Assembly (NCBI GenBank): GCA_019239585.1 | Contig: JAFAZU010000231.1 | Coordinates: 1-6,222 of the forward strand | Direction of reading: 5' to 3' | DNA: 6,222 bases | Source of the DNA: Acidobacteriaceae bacterium | GTDB taxonomy: Bacteria > Acidobacteriota > Terriglobia > Bryobacterales > Bryobacteraceae | Shown here: positions 1 through 5,976 of the stretch, in pieces | Layout: every line of letters begins with the position of its first letter | Numbering within the stretch: the stretch's first letter is position 1 | The notes under the pieces: model-generated | Told to the model about the DNA's origin: nothing | Seen by the model: only the letters and a program-made list of their open reading frames with translations | Database searches by the model: none | Program-made: the position numbers and the translations under genes

Positions 1-237
1 CTGGAGCGCCAGCTTTCCGAATCGGGATTAACATTCAGCGAGGCGGATTCCGCAGAGGAGCGGCTGAGGACTCTACGTTCCACCTATGAGCCGTTTATGT
101 TGGCTCTGTCCAGGCATTTTCTCTTGGGCCTGCCGCCCTGGATGAGAGGCGAGGAAGAGGTGGATAACTGGCAGCGGAGCCGGGGCGGCGCAGCCGCCCG
201 CGAGATCTTCGATACAGCGCCCGCGCTGCCGGAATAA
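1..237 (+). CDS. C-terminal fragment, possible ion-channel (potassium channel) family protein
   Basis: Frame 1 is open from the window edge to a TAA at 235-237 and gives 78 residues; the start lies outside the window. The fragment is soluble and charged. It begins with a helix-like stretch rich in Glu, Arg and Leu, then has a YEPFMLALSRHFLL segment, an LPPW motif and a DNWQRS motif near residues 60-65, and ends in a low-complexity Gly/Ala/Arg-rich tail. From memory, a tyrosine-Glu-Pro, LPPW and DNWQ pattern occurs in the cytoplasmic tail of bacterial two-pore or ion-channel family proteins. That is the basis for the product suggestion, and no pore or membrane segment is visible here to confirm it. 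It converges on the dehydrogenase gene ending at 304 and is probably unrelated to the sugar operon. The reading frame is fairly secure; the function is tentative. Confidence 0.5.
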   Translation: MERQLSESGLTFSEADSAEERLRTLRSTYEPFMLALSRHFLLGLPPWMRGEEEVDNWQRSRGGAAAREIFDTAPALPE

Positions 238-303
238 CTACTCTGGCACAGGCTTACAACAAGCTCGAAGGTCTTTGCGGCGCATCTTCTGTCCCACAAA
301 TCT

Positions 304-1092
304 CTAACAGCTTCTAGTCCAGCGTTGCCCGTCAAATCTGTCACCTTCTTTTCCCCAGGTGCCAAACTTTGATGCCATCTGGCCGCCATCTACGGGAAGG
401 GTAGCTCCTGTAATGTAGGAGGCCAGATCGGAAGCCAGAAACAGGACCGCTTGTGCGACTTCTTCCGGCTCCCCTCCGCGACCTAACGGTATGTGTTTGA
501 AGTACTCCCCAAGTCTTTTTTGATCCGAGAAGCTGGCTGCATTCAGACGAGTTCGGATGAGGCCGGGGCAGACGGCATTAACGCGAATCCCATAGGGACC
601 GAGCTCATTTGCCGCAGTGTGCAGCAGGCCAAGCAAGCCTGCTTTGCTGGCGTTGTAGGCAATAAGATCCGGTTCGCCATCGTAGGAATTTGTGGACGCG
701 GTCAGTACGATTGAGCCGCCTTGCCGCTTCATACCCTCGGCTGCAATCTGCATCGTGTGAAAAGCGCCGCTTAAATTAACCGAAAGCGTTTGATTCCAAA
801 GGTCGGGCGTAGTTTCGAGAAAGGGCCGAAGAGGGGCAATTCCAGCGTTCACGACTACAACCGAGGGGTCCGGCACGCGAGCAAAAGCTTCCTGGATGGA
901 GCGGCGATCCGCGACATCAGTGACACAGGCCTGAGCGCCTATAGACTGGGCCACTTCGGAGGGATGCGTATCCGGCAGATCGAAGATCCACACTGATCCT
1001 CCGGCGGCAGCGATATTTCTCGCTACGGCAAGCCCTATGCCGTTCGCGCCTCCGGTTACGACGACCTGCTTCCCTTCAAAATTCCATGGCAT
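304..1092 (-). CDS. Classical short-chain dehydrogenase/reductase (SDR), probably NAD-dependent
   Basis: This is a 262-residue cytoplasmic oxidoreductase of the classical SDR family, which interconverts a hydroxyl and a carbonyl group using NAD(P). The N-terminal Rossmann fold carries TGGANGIG at 13-20, an acidic residue D38 at the end of the second strand (typical of NAD rather than NADP preference), D59 in the adenine-contact position, and NAG at 82-84. The catalytic tetrad is N106, S133, Y146 and K150 (YNASK), followed by the VNAVCPG loop at 171-177 and the VDGG end motif at 234-237. About 25 residues follow VDGG, longer than usual for the family. The ATG at 1092 has no clear Shine-Dalgarno sequence, but an in-frame TGA lies 45 bp upstream and the motif spacing fits. 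It is the last gene of the minus-strand run, 50 bp after the other SDR, so translation may depend on the polycistronic message. The substrate cannot be read from sequence; a sugar, sugar acid or polyol is inferred from context. Sugar SDRs and FabG-like enzymes look alike at this level. Confidence 0.93.
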   Translation of the reverse strand: MPWNFEGKQVVVTGGANGIGLAVARNIAAAGGSVWIFDLPDTHPSEVAQSIGAQACVTDVADRRSIQEAFARVPDPSVVVVNAGIAPLRPFLETTPDLWNQTLSVNLSGAFHTMQIAAEGMKRQGGSIVLTASTNSYDGEPDLIAYNASKAGLLGLLHTAANELGPYGIRVNAVCPGLIRTRLNAASFSDQKRLGEYFKHIPLGRGGEPEEVAQAVLFLASDLASYITGATLPVDGGQMASKFGTWGKEGDRFDGQRWTRSC

Positions 1093-1142
1093 AGCAATAC
1101 CGTCAGATTGTACCGGAAGCAGATAAGGCCGTGCTCATCCGC

Positions 1143-1898
1143 TCATAAAGCTAAGCCCGCCAGCAGTCCGCCATCCACTGTCAGATGCGCTCCCGTGATG
1201 TAAGAAGCCTGCGGCGAAGCTAGAAAGTAAACGGCATGGGCTATGTCTTCGGGCATGCCAATCCGTCCCAGCGGAATTTTGGCCGCTACTGACTGCAACG
1301 CCCCTTCCGGATCTGTTTCGCTCTTCAGAGCAGCTTCCATCATGCCGGTGAGCGTAGCTCCCGGACACACGGCATTGACGCGAACACCCGCTGGTGCGAA
1401 ATCCAGCGCCATGCCGCGCATCAGTCCGAGCAGTCCGGCTTTTGTGCCCGCATACACCGCAATGTTCTTTTCACTAGCGAAGGCTTGCACGGAGGAGATG
1501 AACACCACACAACCTTTCCGTTTCCGCAGATAAGGAAAGGCGTACTTGGTCCCCAGAAACGCGCCGCGAAAGTTCGTGTTCACAATCGCTGACCATTCGG
1601 CGGATGTGTACTCGTCCGCCCTCCGGTAGCGCTCAATACCGGCGTTGTTGCAGAGAACATCAAGGCCGCCAAACCGCTGCACTGTAAACTCGATCAGTTC
1701 CGCCAGTTGCTCCTCGCTGCGTACATCAGTTTGTTTAAACACTGCACCAGCGACGTTTTGCTGGGCCTGTTGCCCGCGCTCGCCATCGATGTCGGCGATC
1801 ACCACCGCATCGCCCGCGTCAGCAAAACGGGAAACAATGGCGCGGCCAATTCCGTAAGCACCGCCGGTGACGATCACGACGCGACGTTCATCGGGCAC
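1143..1898 (-). CDS. Classical short-chain dehydrogenase/reductase (SDR), probably NAD-dependent
   Basis: This cytoplasmic SDR has 251 residues from the GTG at 1898, or 259 from the ATG at 1922. I prefer the GTG because AGGGAG sits 6 nt upstream of it (1905-1910), while the ATG lacks a well-placed ribosome site and lies inside an inverted repeat. Numbered from the GTG: TGGAYGIG at 11-18, an acidic D36 after the second strand (NAD preference), NNAG at 84-87, and the tetrad N109, S136, Y149 and K153 (YAGTK). The VNAVCPG loop is near 174-180, the PLGRIGMPEDIA segment near 209-220 and VDGG near 241-244, so the family signature is complete. The protein is clearly related to the neighbouring SDR (IPLGR, ASYITGA, VDGG) but diverged. 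It lies just downstream of the GH42-like gene on the same strand, so cotranscription is likely. Inferred role: oxidation of a sugar or derivative released by the exported enzymes. A general FabG-like reductase cannot be excluded. Confidence 0.93.
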   Translation of the reverse strand: MPDERRVVIVTGGAYGIGRAIVSRFADAGDAVVIADIDGERGQQAQQNVAGAVFKQTDVRSEEQLAELIEFTVQRFGGLDVLCNNAGIERYRRADEYTSAEWSAIVNTNFRGAFLGTKYAFPYLRKRKGCVVFISSVQAFASEKNIAVYAGTKAGLLGLMRGMALDFAPAGVRVNAVCPGATLTGMMEAALKSETDPEGALQSVAAKIPLGRIGMPEDIAHAVYFLASPQASYITGAHLTVDGGLLAGLAL

Positions 1899-1904
1899 AA
1901 ACTG

Positions 1905-1910
1905 CTCCCT
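1905..1910 (-). promoter_or_regulatory. Ribosome binding site favouring the GTG start at 1898
   Basis: Read on the minus strand this is AGGGAG, six bases before GTG 1898. It is the best-formed Shine-Dalgarno sequence in the window. It lies inside the reading frame that would begin at ATG 1922, so it supports the shorter form of this dehydrogenase. Confidence 0.6.
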
Positions 1911-1920
1911 CGTCTTTAAC

Positions 1921-1941
1921 ATGGCAGTTCAGAACTGGCAT
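1921..1941. repeat. 21-bp inverted repeat in the gap between GH42-like and SDR genes
   Basis: The arms ATGGCAGTTC (1921-1930) and GAACTGGCAT (1932-1941) flank a single central A at 1931. Nine of the ten arm positions pair, with one G/G mismatch at 1924/1938. The repeat fills much of the space between the stop of the GH42-like gene (1951) and the downstream dehydrogenase, and it covers the candidate ATG at 1922. No T-tract follows on either strand, so it is not an intrinsic terminator. It could be an operator or a message hairpin, or chance. Confidence 0.6.
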
Positions 1942-1950
1942 CTCCTGCGC

Positions 1951-4203
1951 TTAGGACAGCAACAAACAGCAGAAATCCAGCGGTTCGACCCGGACGTGTA
2001 CCGAGCCGTTCGCCACTGTTAGAGCGGAGCCTAAAAGATCCTCGGCGCTTTTGAAGTTTTCGAGCGCCACCGTTTCCTCCACCACCTCGCGCATGGGATT
2101 GAACAGAAACCAAGCGGCTCTGTTGTGTAACTCCCGGCGGCGTTTGATGAGATGTCCCGCGCGCTCCGGCTCAACGCCCGCCTCCTTAAGGATTGTCACC
2201 ATCAATTTCTGGTTAGTTTCGCCGCCGTTACCAATGGAATCTCCCCACAGAGTGCCGATGAGCCATGCCCGCCCTTTCCCGAATCCATTGCGCGCGCCCA
2301 CGATCTCGCCGCCCTGCTGGAGGACCGCTTTGGCAGTGGTGAGCGTCAGATAGTGCAGGTATAAGGAGGGCTCAACGTCCATTCCAGAGAGCTCATCGAC
2401 CCCTATGAGTTTCAATGGTTGCGCTTCTTTCGGCTTCAGCGAGTTTTGTGATGGATGCGCGGCGCGGTCGGATAGCGTAATGACCCCCTTATGTTCGACG
2501 CCGAATAGAAGGCAACTCGCGCGCGGCAACTCACCGGGGCTGGCAAATCCGTAGTGGGAAAATCGACCCGGAAAAGGACCAGAGATCAGGGTACCGCCGT
2601 TTTGCACATAGCTGCTCACCCCACGCATCAGTTCGTCGCTCATGTACATGGGGAGCGGCAGGATCAGAGCTTTGTATTGTCCCCCGCGCGTTGCGAGCTC
2701 AGTTGAATCGAGAAAATCAACCGGAATCGCCTCCTGCCACAGCCCACGATGAATACCGCGCAAATGAGTGATGAAATGGGACCGCAGCGTATCGCCGGAA
2801 GCAATAATAAAATTCCACGTTTCCTCGTCCAGCAAAATTCCTGTCTTCGCTAGTGGACAAGAACCATGTCCCAACAAATCAGCCGCTTTCGCATCGATTG
2901 ATCGGGCGATGCGTCCCGCTTCCTCAGCGCGCTCAGTCCGGTCGCCTTCTAGCTCCAGTAATCCGAAACCGTACGCTTCATCCCAGAAGATTTCACTGCG
3001 ATGATTCCAAAAGCAGATGCCCCGCGCGCCTCCCGCGAGTGCGCCGAGAACCCAGCGTCGAATGTCACCGGCATCAGGAACGCGGCCCGGCATCACTCCG
3101 CCGCCCGCCCGTCCGCCTTGCAGCTCCGCCGTCCAGAACTCGCCGTGTATACTAGCTGAGCGGACGTAGTCCCATTTGAGCGCATTGTCGAGAACCTGCT
3201 GATAGGGAGCAGGAGAGGTTTGCAAACGGTTCTCACCGGTACCAGCCGGGTCTTGATACTCACCCCAGGCCGGATAAGCGGAAGAGCCATAGATATCCAA
3301 GCCCGCACGCGCCCAGCGCCAATCGGCCGAACTGCCATAGTGCGGCGTCGGCGTATGCGCCAGAATCTTGCGCTGCCCCGTGTCGCTTCGGCGGAAAGCT
3401 TCCGCTTTCCAGCGCAACGCGTCCGCTAGATACACGTTGTCCATGAAGTAGCGCCAATCCAGAAAGGACGGCACTTTGAGGAACACGCGCGGCGGGTCGA
3501 CTTCGTCCCACTCGGCATACGCTGTGCGCCAAATACGATTCAAATAGGAGAGATCCCCATATTTGCTCCGCAGCCACACGCGAAAAGCCGCCAGCGTGTG
3601 AGGACAGAAGCACACCCGCGACACATTGGCATCAAAACCGAAGCCGATCTCCTGCCACACGTTCCAGACCAGAATATTGTCATATTGGCCGATCTCACGG
3701 CCCACGGCCTCGATAAAACGGATTGCCGCCTCACGCGCTCCCGGGTGATGCCAGCACGGCCCCGGCTTGCCATCATTCGGCAGCAAGTATTGGGTCGGAT
3801 CAATTACGGGCTGGTTGTTTTCATAGCGCATGGCAGCGTCCGGATACTTGCGCCAGAGCCAGGCGGGCGCTTGCTCCATGGTGATGCCGAAATACACAAG
3901 CAAATTGTTCTGCTTGGCATCCGCTACCACCTGCGCCACGCGGGACAGATTGATTTCTCCTTCCTTTGCCTCATCGTAGTTCCAGGATTCCTGAATTTTA
4001 ATCATGGTGAATCCCAATCGCTTCAAAAGGGGAAAATCAGCGCGGAGCTGCTCTAAGGGGAGCGACGGCTCCCGATAAACATGTGTGCCGTACGGAAAGG
4101 GAGCTATCTGCCGGGAGTCTGCAGCAGGCAAAGCAGCGCCGTGCGCCCAAGCACTGCCCAGCACCGTACCGGCGGTTAAGGAATGAAACGTTCTTCTGGT
4201 CAA
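1951..4203 (-). CDS. Exported GH42-like beta-galactosidase family glycoside hydrolase
   Basis: This 750-residue protein fits a retaining glycosidase of clan GH-A, family GH42. The N-terminus TRRTFHSLTAG with a short hydrophobic run is a twin-arginine export signal, with possible cleavage after A20 (AWA) or A28. The catalytic barrel spans about 35-440. E185 in WNVWQE is the likely acid/base and E360 in AELQGG the likely nucleophile. Their spacing (175 residues) is close to that of E141 and E312 in the Thermus A4 beta-galactosidase, and C150 lies 35 residues before E185, as C106 does before E141 there. CFCPH at 198-202 matches most of the family's cysteine cluster. Residues about 453-660 fit the GH42 trimerisation domain (amidotransferase-like), with KALILP and GGTLISG strands; a small beta-rich C-terminus follows. 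The start is TTG: GAGGA precedes it, an in-frame TGA lies 6 bp upstream, and any later start would lose the twin arginines. It leads the minus-strand operon. Beta-galactosidase specificity is by family only; the Gln before E185 is unusual. Confidence 0.88.
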   Translation of the reverse strand: MTRRTFHSLTAGTVLGSAWAHGAALPAADSRQIAPFPYGTHVYREPSLPLEQLRADFPLLKRLGFTMIKIQESWNYDEAKEGEINLSRVAQVVADAKQNNLLVYFGITMEQAPAWLWRKYPDAAMRYENNQPVIDPTQYLLPNDGKPGPCWHHPGAREAAIRFIEAVGREIGQYDNILVWNVWQEIGFGFDANVSRVCFCPHTLAAFRVWLRSKYGDLSYLNRIWRTAYAEWDEVDPPRVFLKVPSFLDWRYFMDNVYLADALRWKAEAFRRSDTGQRKILAHTPTPHYGSSADWRWARAGLDIYGSSAYPAWGEYQDPAGTGENRLQTSPAPYQQVLDNALKWDYVRSASIHGEFWTAELQGGRAGGGVMPGRVPDAGDIRRWVLGALAGGARGICFWNHRSEIFWDEAYGFGLLELEGDRTERAEEAGRIARSIDAKAADLLGHGSCPLAKTGILLDEETWNFIIASGDTLRSHFITHLRGIHRGLWQEAIPVDFLDSTELATRGGQYKALILPLPMYMSDELMRGVSSYVQNGGTLISGPFPGRFSHYGFASPGELPRASCLLFGVEHKGVITLSDRAAHPSQNSLKPKEAQPLKLIGVDELSGMDVEPSLYLHYLTLTTAKAVLQQGGEIVGARNGFGKGRAWLIGTLWGDSIGNGGETNQKLMVTILKEAGVEPERAGHLIKRRRELHNRAAWFLFNPMREVVEETVALENFKSAEDLLGSALTVANGSVHVRVEPLDFCCLLLS

Positions 4204-4206
4204 AGG

Positions 4207-4211
4207 TCCTC
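4207..4211 (-). promoter_or_regulatory. Ribosome binding site deciding the TTG start
   Basis: Read on the minus strand this is GAGGA, three bases before the TTG at 4203. The spacing is slightly short, but an in-frame TGA just upstream and the immediately following twin-arginine motif leave the TTG as the only sensible start for the GH42-like gene. Confidence 0.55.
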
Positions 4212-4241
4212 AATAGAAGATGACCGATCAACATAACATTC

Positions 4242-4245
4242 AGGG
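4242..4245 (+). promoter_or_regulatory. Ribosome binding site for the GTG start at 4252
   Basis: AGGG lies six bases before GTG 4252. It favours this start over the GTG at 4261 (15 bases away) and over the ATG at 4276, whose own upstream AGGA is only one base from the codon. Confidence 0.45.
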
Positions 4246-4251
4246 CAACTT

Positions 4252-5976
4252 GTGTCAACTGTGACGCCGCAGGACATGATAAGTAAAATCACACGCAGAA
4301 CGTTTCTGGAGACGGCCTCCTTGGCAGCTCTCACACCCGGCGTGGAACCATCTTCTCCAGCGGATCTGCATGTTTGTCCCAAATCCAAACCACCCGCGCG
4401 CACTCTCATTGCCTACCGCCTGGATGAGCTAACGTCGAATCCTTTCGATATGCGATTAACGCTTCACTGCTTGCAAGGTATCGTGAACCGATCCGCGCCG
4501 CGTCTGTTCCTGGTCCAGGACCGCTATGACGAACTGTGGCTCGATTGGCTGCGCGCTCGCGGCGACATTGATGAGGTGCAATGGCCGGAACTCGGTCAAC
4601 TCTTCGCACGCTTTCTGCCGGAAGTAAAGTGCATGTTCATTACCGACCCAGCGGTTCCCGCGACCTTCAACGTTGCCACCATGCTGGCCTCGGTCCAGGA
4701 TGGACTTGTCGCTACGCCCGCCAACGCTGCGCAATTTAATCTGCCCGCCGGCGCTTATCCTGATTCCAGCAAACGCGGCATGGATTTACGAAGAATGCAC
4801 TGGAAGAAAGATGTAGAGGCGTACCGCTGGGCCTATGACCAGCTACGCTCTTCCCTATCGCGTCAAGCTGTTTGCTTTCTCGATCCGGCGACTACAGCCC
4901 TGCGGGATTACCTGATTGAATTTCGGATTCCAATTCTCTGGATCTGCAACCCGGAGGACATGAAGTCCAATGGGCAAGCTTCGTTTGAAGAGGAGTACCA
5001 GTTTGCCAAGAACATCCTGCTGGAATGGCCGCCTAACATTCCCTGTTTCGGATGGCCCGGAGACGCGGTCGGCTCGGAAGCGGGCATCGGCGAATGGGAT
5101 GGCGTACGTCTGATTAGCCAATGCGGGAAGTTTGAGGTCTGCTCGGCCTACGACGGGTACTCGCCGACGGTCAGCAACGTCTCGGTTCACTCGGGAACCA
5201 CGGCGACTTACCGGCAGAAGCCGGCACGCGCGTTGACTCTGGAACGCAACAAAATCTATGTGGCTTTTACCCGGTCTGACGGCGACGGCTGGAATTTCCA
5301 GCGGCACTACTATCGCAAATTGTTCGGTGATCCGGCACATGGACGCGTGCCGATCGGCTGGCAGATTGGTCCCACGGCGACGGACGGCATTCCCGACGTG
5401 CTTGATTTTTATTACAAGCATGCCACGCCGAATGACTATTTCATCAATGCACTCTCAGGGGTCGGCTACATTCACGAGGACAATTATGCGGATCACTTCC
5501 CGGAAAAAGATCGCGAGGCGATCTGGCGTGAGTTCCTTCGCCTGTCCGGCATCTATCGACAACGAATCGATTCGACTGCGCTGGCCACCTTTGCCGAGAT
5601 GGAGCCGTCACGTCTGGCGCTGCTGGCCGGGATTCCCGGCATTCAATCGATATTCGCGAACTATGGCCGCACGCACCTAACCAAGCGCGAGAATCTGGTG
5701 ACGGTTGTCGATGGCAAGCCGGTATTCCGATCCATCAACGGGGGCGCTCCGGGAACGCCGTTCACCCCGGAAGCACGGCAAGCAGCGGCCGAAAGTGTCA
5801 CGGCACAGATCCTGCACTGGAAACCGCAGATATTTCCGGCATTTCAGCACATTTTTCTAGCGAACTGGTTGACAGACATGGAAATGGCGCAGATGATTCA
5901 CCAGGCGCTCGGACCGCAGTACGTAGCCGTCCGGCCCGATCAGTTGGTCAGCTTATGGCAGCAAAACCGGTCTTGA
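4252..5976 (+). CDS. Exported GxGYxYP-family protein (putative glycoside hydrolase)
   Basis: This 574-residue protein has a twin-arginine signal, TRRTFLETASLAAL at 14-27, and is predicted to be exported. It matches the layout of the GxGYxYP family. An N-terminal segment at 60-100 contains NPFDMRLTLHCLQGIVNR and PRLFLV. The C-terminal core starts near 334 with YVAFTRSDGDGW, continues through VPIGWQIGP at 366-374 and NDYFINALSG at 394-403, and ends with VRPDQLVSLW at 560-569. The family signature is present only in part: G403-V-G405-Y406-I-H408-E409, so the usual Tyr-Pro is His-Glu. The family is labelled a putative glycoside hydrolase; I know of no established reaction. GTG at 4252 has AGGG six bases upstream and is my choice. 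An ATG at 4276 (residue 9) would keep the Tat motif and cannot be excluded, though its upstream AGGA is too close. The gene is divergent from the GH42-like gene with 48 bp between starts, which suggests joint control and a shared substrate. Confidence 0.85.
   Translation: MSTVTPQDMISKITRRTFLETASLAALTPGVEPSSPADLHVCPKSKPPARTLIAYRLDELTSNPFDMRLTLHCLQGIVNRSAPRLFLVQDRYDELWLDWLRARGDIDEVQWPELGQLFARFLPEVKCMFITDPAVPATFNVATMLASVQDGLVATPANAAQFNLPAGAYPDSSKRGMDLRRMHWKKDVEAYRWAYDQLRSSLSRQAVCFLDPATTALRDYLIEFRIPILWICNPEDMKSNGQASFEEEYQFAKNILLEWPPNIPCFGWPGDAVGSEAGIGEWDGVRLISQCGKFEVCSAYDGYSPTVSNVSVHSGTTATYRQKPARALTLERNKIYVAFTRSDGDGWNFQRHYYRKLFGDPAHGRVPIGWQIGPTATDGIPDVLDFYYKHATPNDYFINALSGVGYIHEDNYADHFPEKDREAIWREFLRLSGIYRQRIDSTALATFAEMEPSRLALLAGIPGIQSIFANYGRTHLTKRENLVTVVDGKPVFRSINGGAPGTPFTPEARQAAAESVTAQILHWKPQIFPAFQHIFLANWLTDMEMAQMIHQALGPQYVAVRPDQLVSLWQQNRS

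Larger units (their letters stand above)
4204..4251. promoter_or_regulatory. Divergent intergenic region between GH42-like and GxGYxYP genes
   Basis: Forty-eight bases separate the TTG start of the minus-strand GH42-like gene from the GTG start of the + strand GxGYxYP gene. It is more AT-rich than the flanking genes and contains both ribosome sites. Promoters for both directions must lie here or run into the opposite coding sequence. TAACAT at 4234-4239 is a possible -10-like hexamer for the + strand, but I find no convincing -35 partner and no strong operator dyad. The regulatory role is inferred from geometry. Confidence 0.45.

Noticed and set aside
251..265. Short hairpin (GGCTT/AAGCT) between the converging genes at the left end
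   Set aside because: Only five pairs including one G-T, and no T-tract on either side, so it does not support an intrinsic terminator.
84..389. 101-codon minus-strand open frame at the left end
   Set aside because: It overlaps the tail of the + strand fragment and the end of the SDR gene, has low-complexity Ser/Arg composition and no recognisable domain.
1888..1941. Possible 17-residue leader peptide starting at ATG 1941 on the minus strand, ending over the SDR start
   Set aside because: AGGAG directly abuts the ATG with no spacing, and the peptide shows no regulatory codon run. More likely incidental.
3598..4056. 152-codon + strand open frame inside the GH42-like gene
   Set aside because: It is antisense to a well-supported catalytic-domain coding region and has no family features; it arises from the opposite-strand codon pattern.
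4198..4225. GGTC direct repeats and a distant GACC as an operator
   Set aside because: Four-base elements at these spacings are common by chance and no longer symmetry surrounds them.
4855..5421. 188-codon minus-strand open frame inside the GxGYxYP gene
   Set aside because: It is antisense to a gene with clear family motifs on the + strand, and its translation shows no coherent fold or motif.
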